A DNA stretch of 24,847 nucleotides. Origin: Streptomyces sp. NRRL B-1347. Its GTDB lineage: Bacteria > Actinomycetota > Actinomycetes > Streptomycetales > Streptomycetaceae. Position 1 is the stretch's first letter. Every line of letters starts with the position of its first letter. The notes under the pieces were generated by a model that was not told the DNA's origin, did not search any database, and saw only the letters and a program-made list of their open reading frames with translations. The DNA lies in contig NZ_JOJM01000090.1 of assembly GCF_000720325.1 (NCBI RefSeq), forward strand, positions 1 through 24,847, given 5' to 3'. The position numbers were made by a program, and so were the translations under genes. Of the stretch, positions 7,510 to 13,476 are shown piece by piece.

Positions 7510-8094
7510 TCAGCCCTTGTCGCCGAGCAGCTTCCACGACAGCGGCAGCGCGCCCATGGCGAGGGCCGCCTTGAGGGCGTCGCCGATCAGGAACGGGGTG
7601 AGGCCCGCGGCGACCGCAGCGCTCAGGGACATGCCGGTGGACGCGGCCAGGTAGGGCACGCCGACGGCGTAGATGATCGCGGAGCCGAGGACCATCGTCC
7701 CCGCCGTGTGCAGCACGTTCCGGTCGGCGCCGCGCCGGGCCAGGGAGCCGACCGCGGCGGCGGCGAGCATCATGCCGATGACGTAGCCGAGCGAGGGCAT
7801 CCCGTAGCCGGACTTGGCCTCGGCGAACCACGGCACGCCCGCCATGCCCACCAGGGCGTAGAGCGCGAGGGACAGGAAGCCGCGGCGCGCGCCGAGCGCC
7901 GTGCCGACCAGGAGCGCGGCGAAGGTCTGCCCCGTCACCGGCACCGGCGAGCCCGGCACGGGCACGGTGAGCTGGGCGGCCAGGCCGGTGAGCGCGGCGC
8001 CGCCGAGCACGAGGGTCGCGTCGCGCAGGCGGGAGGCGGGGATCAGGTCGGCCAGGACCTGGCCCGGGCGGGTGGTGGCGGCGGCTGTGCTCAT
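7510..8094 (-). CDS. bioY: Biotin transporter BioY (ECF S-component)
   Basis: This 194-residue hydrophobic protein has about six membrane segments. The BioY hallmark is visible as VPVPGSPVPVTGQTFAALLVG split around residues 44-64, followed by LGARRGFLSLALYALVGMAG and a C-terminal GLTPFLIGDALKAALA. BioY binds biotin with high affinity. It works alone or with the shared EcfA/A'/T energising module. No ecfA or ecfT gene lies in the window, so it would use a distant module or act alone. The ATG start has GGAG a few bases upstream. A TATAAC sequence on the same strand (8107-8112) would give a very short leader if it is the -10. No biotin synthesis gene is adjacent. Confidence 0.93.
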   Translation of the reverse strand: MSTAAATTRPGQVLADLIPASRLRDATLVLGGAALTGLAAQLTVPVPGSPVPVTGQTFAALLVGTALGARRGFLSLALYALVGMAGVPWFAEAKSGYGMPSLGYVIGMMLAAAAVGSLARRGADRNVLHTAGTMVLGSAIIYAVGVPYLAASTGMSLSAAVAAGLTPFLIGDALKAALAMGALPLSWKLLGDKG

Positions 8095-8230
8095 CGGGAC
8101 TCCGCGGTTATAGGGCGTCTGGGGGCGGGTGGTGCGTGGGACGACCTGACCCTAACCCCGGGGCGGGCGCCCCATCAGGGGGCGTGGATGACAAAGGGAG
8201 CGGCTCCGCCTTGGTGGGCTCCGCACAAAG

Positions 8231-8250
8231 GACCGGGCCCACACCCGGTC
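8231..8250. promoter_or_regulatory. Inverted repeat GACCGGG-N6-CCCGGTC in the bioY/permease 2 divergent region
   Basis: Perfect 7-bp arms at 8231-8237 and 8244-8250 lie near the middle of the 289-bp region between divergent bioY and permease 2. A direct repeat GGTCA...GGTCA follows nearby (about 8263-8277). The element could be an operator or a hairpin insulating the two units. No function can be assigned from sequence. Confidence 0.3.
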
Positions 8251-8316
8251 GGGCGTGATGCTGGTCACTGAGGTCAGGAATGCCGGGGCCGGGTTTTGCG
8301 TTCGGCGGCGCTCGCC

Positions 8317-8338
8317 GGTGAGACTGTAGATTCTCACC
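8317..8338 (+). promoter_or_regulatory. Palindrome GGTGAGA-N8-TCTCACC over a -10-like TAGATT, upstream of permease 2
   Basis: Perfect 7-bp arms at 8317-8323 and 8332-8338 flank CTGTAGAT, so a TAGATT hexamer (8327-8332) matching the Streptomyces -10 form TAGnnT overlaps the dyad. The dyad ends 45 bases before the permease ATG. This geometry suits a repressor dimer blocking RNA polymerase. No good -35 at 16-18 bp was found, so the promoter part is weaker than the dyad. Confidence 0.5.
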
Positions 8339-8383
8339 AACTCCCCTGAGCACCCCGAGCACCCTGAGAGTCAGCTGAGCCCG

Positions 8384-9808
8384 ATGCACGATCAACAGCG
8401 GACCGACTCAGGGGTGCCCCCGACGGCTCCCGCGGATCCCTTCGCCCCCTCCGAGCCCCTCGGCGGCGGCCTCAAGCAGCGCCACCTGACCATGCTGGGC
8501 CTCGGCGGTGTCATCGGGGCCGGCCTGTTCGTCGGCTCGGGCGCCGGGATCGCGGTCGCCGGGCCCGGCATCGTCCTGTCGTACCTGATCGCGGGCGCGC
8601 TCGCGATGTGCGTGATGCGGATGCTCGGCGAGATGTCGGCGGCGATGCCCGCGTCCGGGGCGTTCTCCGTGCACGCCGAGCGCGCCCTCGGCCGCTGGGC
8701 CGGGTTCTCGGTCGGCTGGATGTACTGGTTCCTGCTCGTCGTCGTGCTCGCCGTGGAGGCGACCGGCGCGGCGCGGATCGCGCACGCGTGGGCGCCGGGC
8801 GTGCCGCAGTGGGCGTGGGTGCTCCTCTTCATGGTGTTCTTCACCGGCGCCAACCTCTCGGCGGTGAAGAACTTCGGCGAGTTCGAGTTCTGGTTCGCCG
8901 CCCTGAAGGTCTTCGCGATCGTCGCGTTCCTGGTGCTCGGCCTCCTCGCGGTCTTCGGGGTCCTGCCGGACACCGACCCGGTCGGCCTCACCCACCTCAC
9001 CGGCGACGGCGGCTTCCTGCCGCTCGGCTGGGACGGCGTGATCTCCGGCGTGGTCGTGGTCCTCTTCGCCTTCGGCGGCCTGGAGATCGTCACGATCGCG
9101 GCCGCCGAGTCCGACGACCCGGTGCGCTCCGTGGCCCGCGCGGTGCGCAGCGCCGTGTACCGCATCCTCTTCTTCTACGTCGGTTCGATGCTGGTCATCG
9201 TGACGGTCCTGCCGTGGACGGCGCAGCAGCCCGGGTTCAGCCCGTATGTGAAGGTGCTCGACTCCATCGGCGTCCCGTCGGCCGGGACCCTGATGAACAT
9301 CGTGGTGTTCGTGGCGCTCCTGTCGTCCCTGAACGCCAATCTGTACGGCGCATCCCGCATGGTCTTCTCCCTCGCCGAGCGCGGTGAGGCGCCCCGGGGC
9401 CTGCTGAAGGTGTCGCGGGGCGGCGTGCCGCGGCGCGCGGTGCTCGCCTCGGTGGCCTTCGGCTTCGTCTCGGTGCTGCTCAATCTGAAGTGGCCCGACT
9501 CCGTCTTCCTCTACATGCTCAACTCGGTCGGCGCGGCCCTCCTCTTCGTCTGGGCGCTGATCGCCGTCTCGCAGCTGCGCCTGCGCCGCCGCATCGAGCG
9601 CGAGGCGCCGGAGCGGCTCACCCTGCGGATGTGGTTCTTCCCCTGGCTGACGTGGGCGGCGCTCGCGGCGATGGGCGTGGTGATCGCGCTGATGCTGCGC
9701 GACGAAGGGGCCCGTCCGCAGCTGCTGTGGTCGGCGGGCGCCACGGCGGTGGTGATCGCGGTGGCCCTCCTGCGGGAGTGGGCGACACGACGTACGCGCC
9801 GTACGTAA
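8384..9808 (+). CDS. Amino acid permease, APC superfamily (AAT type), paralogue 2
   Basis: This 474-residue protein with about 12 membrane segments carries HLTMLGLGGVIGAGLFVGSG, VMRMLGEMSAAMPASGAFS and NFGEFEFWFAALKV. It shares these with the next permease almost word for word, including the GLKQRHL lead-in and VHAERALG. It is therefore likely a duplicate of paralogue 3 that has since diverged. The role is proton-coupled amino acid uptake, substrate unknown. The ATG start has only a weak upstream purine stretch. An upstream dyad overlapping a -10-like hexamer suggests its own regulation. Only a small hairpin follows, so read-through towards paralogue 3 is possible, although the 236-bp gap has its own palindrome. 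Confidence 0.9.
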   Translation: MHDQQRTDSGVPPTAPADPFAPSEPLGGGLKQRHLTMLGLGGVIGAGLFVGSGAGIAVAGPGIVLSYLIAGALAMCVMRMLGEMSAAMPASGAFSVHAERALGRWAGFSVGWMYWFLLVVVLAVEATGAARIAHAWAPGVPQWAWVLLFMVFFTGANLSAVKNFGEFEFWFAALKVFAIVAFLVLGLLAVFGVLPDTDPVGLTHLTGDGGFLPLGWDGVISGVVVVLFAFGGLEIVTIAAAESDDPVRSVARAVRSAVYRILFFYVGSMLVIVTVLPWTAQQPGFSPYVKVLDSIGVPSAGTLMNIVVFVALLSSLNANLYGASRMVFSLAERGEAPRGLLKVSRGGVPRRAVLASVAFGFVSVLLNLKWPDSVFLYMLNSVGAALLFVWALIAVSQLRLRRRIEREAPERLTLRMWFFPWLTWAALAAMGVVIALMLRDEGARPQLLWSAGATAVVIAVALLREWATRRTRRT

Positions 9809-9866
9809 CTCTTCTACGAACGGCGCATGACCCCGATGGGACGGAACCGCCACCGCACCCCGGTGG
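9790..9866 (+). terminator. Two weak hairpins at the end of permease 2
   Basis: ACGTACG-CGC-CGTACGT (9790-9806) overlaps the permease 2 stop codon, and CCACCG-N5-CGGTGG (9850-9866) follows. Both are much weaker than the terminators elsewhere in the window, so termination here may be partial. Confidence 0.3.
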
Positions 9867-9888
9867 ATCACGCGAATATGACGAAAAC

Positions 9889-9904
9889 GTGAAGACGTCT
9901 TCAC
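9889..9904 (+). promoter_or_regulatory. Perfect 16-bp palindrome GTGAAGACGTCTTCAC upstream of permease 3
   Basis: The dyad GTGAAGAC/GTCTTCAC has no central gap and lies 140 bases before the permease 3 ATG. A TATACC sequence (9926-9931) just downstream could be a -10 with the dyad on or near the -35 region. The form is typical of TetR- or GntR-type operators. The regulator is not adjacent and is unknown. Confidence 0.5.
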
Positions 9905-10044
9905 CTTGTGTGAGCGTCGTGTCCGTATACCGGTCAACTGTTCCCTGTGAGCGGTGCCAGTGCTCAGACTGTGGGCCCACTTCCCCCCTGTGGTTCCCGC
10001 GTGGTTCCTTTCCTCCGTCTCCCCGCTAGCGAACAGGGACGCCC

Positions 10045-11451
10045 ATGTCTCAGACGTCCGTGAAAGACGCACCACCCCAGGCCGACGCGCCGCTCGGGCA
10101 CGGCCTCAAGCAGCGTCATCTGTCGATGATCGCCCTCGGCGGCGTCATCGGCGCCGGGCTCTTCGTCGGCTCCGGGAAGGCCATCGCCGCCGCGGGGCCC
10201 TCGATCATCCTGGCCTACTCGCTGTCCGGCGCCCTGGTCATGCTCGTCATGCGCATGCTCGGCGAGATGGCGGCGGCCAACCCCGCGTCCGGCTCCTTCT
10301 CCGTGCACGCCGAGCGGGCCCTCGGCCCCTGGGCCGGGTTCACGGCGGGCTGGTCCTTCTGGTTCCTGCTGTGCGTGGCCGTCGGCCTCGAAGGCATCGG
10401 CGCCGCGCAGATCGTGCACGGCTGGGTGCCCGGCGTGCCCGAGTGGGCCTGGGTCGCCCTGTTCATGCTGGTGTTCTGCGCCACGAACCTCGCGGCCGTG
10501 AAGAACTTCGGCGAGTTCGAGTTCTGGTTCGCCGCGCTGAAGATCACCGCGATCGTCCTCTTCCTCGCCATCGGCGTACTCGCGATCCTCGGCTGGCTCC
10601 CCGACACCGAGGCGCCCGGCTCGTCCAACCTCACCGGACACGGCGGCTTCATGCCCAACGGCGTGGACGGCCTCATCGTGGGCCTGCTCGCCTCCGTCTT
10701 CGCGTACGGCGGTCTGGAGACGGTCACCATCGCGGCGGCCGAGTCCGAGCACCCCGTGCAGGGCGTGGCCAAGGCCGTGCGCACCGCGATGTGGCGGATC
10801 GCCATCTTCTACATCGGCTCCATGGCCGTCGTCGTGACGCTGCTCCCCTGGACCTCGGAGGAGGTCGCCGCCAAGGGGCCGTACGTCGCCACGCTCGACC
10901 ACCTCGGCATCGACGGCGCGGGCCAGATCATGAACGTCGTCATCCTCGTCGCCCTGCTCTCCGCGATGAACGCCAACATCTACGGCGCCTCCCGCATGGC
11001 CAACTCGCTCGTGCAGCGCGGCCAGGGCCCGAAGGCGCTGGGGCGGCTGTTCAACGGCGTGCCGCGGATCGCGGTCCTCACCTCGTCGGTCTTCGGCTTC
11101 CTGTGCGTGCTGCTCAGCTACTGGCGGCCGGACGACATCTTCCAGTGGCTGCTCAACACCATCGGCGCGATCATCCTCGTCGTCTGGTTCTTCATCGCCG
11201 CCGCCCAGCTGCGGCTGCGCAAGAAGCTGGAGCGCGAGGCCCCCGAGACGCTCGTCGTGAAGATGTGGCTCTTCCCCTGGCTGACGTACGTGGCGCTCGC
11301 CGGGATGGCCACGGTGTTCGTCCTGATGGCCCGCGAGGAGGAGACCCGTACGCAGCTGTACTACACGGGCGGCCTGACGCTGCTCCTGATGGCCGTCGGA
11401 TTCGCACGGCAGAAGGTGATGGAGGGCCGCGAGACGGCGTCGCGCGCCTGA
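10045..11451 (+). CDS. Amino acid permease, APC superfamily (AAT type), paralogue 3
   Basis: This 468-residue protein with about 12 membrane segments carries HLSMIALGGVIGAGLFVGSG, VMRMLGEMAAANPASGSFS and NFGEFEFWFAALKI. It resembles paralogue 2 more than paralogue 1. In transmembrane segment 3 the VEAT stretch shared by paralogues 1 and 2 is replaced by LEGIG, which may change substrate choice. It is expected to import amino acids by proton symport; substrate unknown. The ATG start has AGGGA about six bases upstream. It ends at one of the strongest terminators in the window, which isolates it from sodF. Confidence 0.9.
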   Translation: MSQTSVKDAPPQADAPLGHGLKQRHLSMIALGGVIGAGLFVGSGKAIAAAGPSIILAYSLSGALVMLVMRMLGEMAAANPASGSFSVHAERALGPWAGFTAGWSFWFLLCVAVGLEGIGAAQIVHGWVPGVPEWAWVALFMLVFCATNLAAVKNFGEFEFWFAALKITAIVLFLAIGVLAILGWLPDTEAPGSSNLTGHGGFMPNGVDGLIVGLLASVFAYGGLETVTIAAAESEHPVQGVAKAVRTAMWRIAIFYIGSMAVVVTLLPWTSEEVAAKGPYVATLDHLGIDGAGQIMNVVILVALLSAMNANIYGASRMANSLVQRGQGPKALGRLFNGVPRIAVLTSSVFGFLCVLLSYWRPDDIFQWLLNTIGAIILVVWFFIAAAQLRLRKKLEREAPETLVVKMWLFPWLTYVALAGMATVFVLMAREEETRTQLYYTGGLTLLLMAVGFARQKVMEGRETASRA

Positions 11452-11468
11452 TCCGCCCCGCACTCCTG

Positions 11469-11514
11469 ACGGCCGGAGGCCCGGTCCACACCCGTGGACC
11501 GGGCCTCCGGCCGT
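11469..11514. terminator. Perfect 21-bp hairpin terminator after permease 3
   Basis: Arms 11469-11489 and 11494-11514 are perfectly complementary over 21 bp around a 4-base loop (ACCC), starting 18 bases after the permease stop. There is no U-tract. It separates the permease transcript from the sodF promoter. Confidence 0.92.
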
Positions 11515-11587
11515 CCCCGCCCCCCCGGCGCGCTGGGCCTCGCGACCTAGGGCCAAGGGCTGATCAACTTCTCCCCGCACCTGCTGC

Positions 11588-11625
11588 TAGCCTGCACTTG
11601 CACATAGGTCGCAATAAGAGGTGCA
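11588..11625 (+). promoter_or_regulatory. sodF promoter region with candidate Nur (Fur-family) operator
   Basis: A TAGCCT hexamer (11588-11593) fits a Streptomyces -10. It is followed directly by several GCA-containing half-sites: TGCAC (11593-11597), TTGCA (11598-11602), CGCAA (11610-11614) and GTGCA (11621-11625). These include the inverted pair TTGC-N9-GCAA. In Streptomyces coelicolor nickel-bound Nur represses sodF through a box of tGCaa and ttGCA half-sites. The half-site content fits here but the spacing does not match exactly, and no good -35 was found. Confidence 0.45.
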
Positions 11626-11683
11626 CCGCGGCACCGGGCGATACGGCACGGTCCCCCGCGGCGCACGGTCGGAGGGGTCACTG

Positions 11684-12334
11684 ATGGCCATTTACACGCT
11701 CCCTGAACTTCCGTACGACTACGCGGCGCTGGAGCCGGTGATCAACCCGCAGATCATCGAGCTGCACCACGACAAGCACCACGCCGCGTACGTGAAGGGT
11801 GCGAACGACACCCTGGAGCAGCTGGCGGAGGCGCGCGACAAGGAGTCGTGGGGCGCCATCAACGGCCTGGAGAAGAACCTGGCCTTCCACCTCTCCGGGC
11901 ACATCCTGCACAGCATCTACTGGCACAACATGAACGGCCCGAAGGACGGCGGTGGCGGCGAGCCCACGCACGCCGACGGCGTGGGCGAGCTCGCGGACGC
12001 CATCACCGAGTCCTTCGGCTCCTTCGCCAAGTTCAAGGCCCAGCTGACGAAGGCCTCGGCGACGACGCAGGGTTCGGGCTGGGGCGTGCTCGCCTACGAG
12101 CCGCTCAGCAACCGCCTGATCGTCGAGCAGATCTACGACCACCAGGGCAACGTCGGCCAGGGCTCCACGCCGATCCTGGTCTTCGACGCCTGGGAGCACG
12201 CCTTCTACCTGCAGTACAAGAACCAGAAGGTGGACTTCATCGAGGCCATGTGGCAGGTCGTCAACTGGCAGGACGTGGCCAAGCGCTACGAGGCCGCCAA
12301 GCAGCGCGTGAACGGCCTGCTGCTGGCTCCCTGA
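11684..12334 (+). CDS. sodF: Fe-type superoxide dismutase SodF
   Basis: This 216-residue protein starts [18 protein letters not shown], a standard Fe/Mn-SOD N-terminus. The metal ligands are His28 ([11 protein letters not shown]), His76 (GHILHSIYW), Asp168 and His172 ([10 protein letters not shown]). It dismutates superoxide to oxygen and hydrogen peroxide in the cytoplasm. Streptomyces carry this Fe(Zn) enzyme alongside a Ni-SOD and switch between them by nickel, with Nur repressing sodF. The ATG at 11684 is chosen over an upstream in-frame ATG (11621) because GGAGGGG lies six bases before it and the family N-terminus starts there. The transcript ends in a structured 3'UTR with a 15-bp terminator. 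That 3'UTR is a candidate source of a small RNA (see 12355-12442). Confidence 0.95.
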   Translation: MAIYTLPELPYDYAALEPVINPQIIELHHDKHHAAYVKGANDTLEQLAEARDKESWGAINGLEKNLAFHLSGHILHSIYWHNMNGPKDGGGGEPTHADGVGELADAITESFGSFAKFKAQLTKASATTQGSGWGVLAYEPLSNRLIVEQIYDHQGNVGQGSTPILVFDAWEHAFYLQYKNQKVDFIEAMWQVVNWQDVAKRYEAAKQRVNGLLLAP

Positions 12335-12354
12335 CGCCGCCTTCCCCTGATACG

Positions 12355-12442
12355 TCCTGCCTCGTGATCGTCTTCTCAACCTTCGCGTCGGCAGGCGGAT
12401 AGAGGAAAGGCCCCCGCGAGGACGTGACTCGCGGGGGCCTTT
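12355..12442 (+). ncRNA. Candidate s-SodF small RNA from the sodF 3'UTR
   Basis: In Streptomyces coelicolor the sodF 3'UTR is processed to a roughly 90-nt RNA, s-SodF, which pairs with the 5' end of sodN mRNA and lowers its stability. Here the space between the sodF stop and the terminator end is about 108 bases. It shows a first hairpin CCTGCC (12356-12361) with GGCAGG (12390-12395), enclosing a 28-base pyrimidine-rich, relatively AT-rich loop with TCGTCTTCTCAACCTT. This is followed by the 15-bp terminator stem. The pyrimidine loop could pair with a purine-rich ribosome-binding site. The 5' end is a guess from the known length. sodN is not in the window, so pairing could not be tested. Confidence 0.6.
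12406..12442. terminator. Perfect 15-bp hairpin terminator of sodF
   Basis: AAAGGCCCCCGCGAG (12406-12420) pairs perfectly with CTCGCGGGGGCCTTT (12428-12442) around the 7-base loop GACGTGA. The A-tract and T-tract make it a canonical intrinsic terminator, able to work in both directions. It would form the 3' end of both sodF mRNA and the candidate s-SodF RNA. Confidence 0.93.
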
Positions 12443-12474
12443 CGGTATCGGGGATTCCGGTCGAAGGTACCTCC

Positions 12475-12684
12475 ATGGCGAAGGAAGAGTTCTGCTACAC
12501 GTGTGATCGTTTCGAACCCCACCGGAAGCTGACCGGGCGCGAGACGGCGTGGCTCAAGAACCGCCTCGGCCGCGCCGGCGTGCACGAGTTCCTGGTGTGT
12601 CTCGCGCCGGGCTGCCGCAATCTGCGGACCGGCGGGAACAAGCGCCCCTTCGACGACACCATCCGGCTCCCGGTCCTGGACTGA
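12475..12684 (+). CDS. Small four-cysteine (zinc-ribbon-like) protein of unknown function
   Basis: This 69-residue basic protein starts MAKEEFCYTCDRFEPHRKL and contains Cys7-x2-Cys10 and Cys42-x4-Cys47 (CLAPGC), with His16 and His37 between. Two cysteine pairs separated by about 30 residues suggest one bound zinc. I do not recognise a named family and assign no function. The ATG at 12475 is chosen because GAAGG lies seven bases upstream; the open frame also extends back to 12424 inside the terminator hairpin. Only 32 bases separate the sodF terminator from this start, which leaves no room for a normal promoter. Expression may come from read-through of the sodF transcript or from a promoter inside the sodF 3'UTR. 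It converges with the Rv2466c-like gene, four bases between stop codons. Confidence 0.75.
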   Translation: MAKEEFCYTCDRFEPHRKLTGRETAWLKNRLGRAGVHEFLVCLAPGCRNLRTGGNKRPFDDTIRLPVLD

Positions 12685-12694
12685 TACGTCAGTC
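12679..12694. terminator. Small hairpin spanning two convergent stop codons
   Basis: GACTGA (12679-12684) pairs with TCAGTC (12689-12694) around the loop TACG, so the two convergent stop codons sit inside the stem. It may act as a weak bidirectional terminator; the short stem makes this uncertain. Confidence 0.3.
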
Positions 12695-13330
12695 GAAAAT
12701 CGGACCCTGCGTGCGCGTGCGCTTGATCTCGTAGAAGCCCGGTGTCGACGCCACGAGCAGGGTGCCGTCCCAGAGTCTGGCCGCGGCCTCGCCCTTGGGG
12801 GCGGGGGTGACGACCGGGCCGAAGAAGGCGATCTGCTCGCCGTCGGCGCCGGGGACGGCGATGACGGGCGTGCCGACCTCCTGGCCCACCTTCTCGATGC
12901 CCTCGTTGTGGGAGGCGCGCAGCTCGGCCTCGTACGGCGTCGCGTCCCAGTGGTCGAGCAGCGATTCGGGCAGGCCGACGTCCTTCAGGGCGCCGGCGAC
13001 GGCCTCCTTGGTGGGGCCCTCGCCCTGGTTGTGGATGCGGGTGCCGAGCGCGGTGTAGAGCTCGCCGAGCACCTTCGCGCCGTGCTCCTGCTGGGCGGCG
13101 ATGACCACGCGGACCGGGCCCCAGGCCTTGGTCGCCAGCATCTCGCGGTACTCCTCGGGCAGCTCGTCGAGCTTGTCCTCGTTGAGCACGGCGAGGCTCA
13201 TCACGTGCCAGCTGACCTCGATGTCACGGACCTTCTCGACCTCCAGGACCCAGCGGGAGGTCATCCAGGCCCAGGGGCAGAGCGGGTCGAACCAGAAGTC
13301 GACGGGGGTCTTCACAGCGGTCTCGGACAT
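12689..13330 (-). CDS. DsbA-like thioredoxin-fold protein, Rv2466c family (possible mycothiol-dependent reductase), CPWA active site
   Basis: This 213-residue protein closely resembles what I recall of Mycobacterium tuberculosis Rv2466c, a mycothiol-dependent nitroreductase. It shares FWFDPLCPWAWMTSRW (residues 13-28), WHVMSLAVLNE, HNQGEGPTK, the cis-Pro loop VGTPVIAV and a C-terminal KRTRTQGPIFD. In Rv2466c the active site is Cys-Pro-Trp-Cys. Here it is Cys-Pro-Trp-Ala, so the resolving cysteine is missing and only a one-thiol mechanism, with mycothiol as second thiol, is possible. It has no signal peptide, so it is cytoplasmic. The ATG at 13330 is chosen over a start at 13393 because GGGAGA lies a few bases upstream and homology begins here. 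It is divergent from pepN across 146 bp. Confidence 0.88.
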   Translation of the reverse strand: MSETAVKTPVDFWFDPLCPWAWMTSRWVLEVEKVRDIEVSWHVMSLAVLNEDKLDELPEEYREMLATKAWGPVRVVIAAQQEHGAKVLGELYTALGTRIHNQGEGPTKEAVAGALKDVGLPESLLDHWDATPYEAELRASHNEGIEKVGQEVGTPVIAVPGADGEQIAFFGPVVTPAPKGEAAARLWDGTLLVASTPGFYEIKRTRTQGPIFD

Positions 13331-13476
13331 GTCTCTCCCTAGGAAATGTGTTCGGAACCTGGCCAGGGCAACGTCGGGGACGCGGCAGGGCATTCCCGGA
13401 TGTCCGCCGACCGGGGCGCGTGCGAGGATCAGGGCATTCGAACGAGAGTCATGCGAGCCACGAGGGAGTGCCGCCC

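Noticed and set aside
7473..8383. Riboswitch upstream of bioY
   Set aside because: No recognisable riboswitch structure; a TATAAC near the start would leave only a very short leader.
9964..11580. 538-codon frame antisense to permease 3, and similar ones over permeases 1 and 2
   Set aside because: The three permeases show conserved membrane segments; the antisense products are hydrophilic and repetitive.
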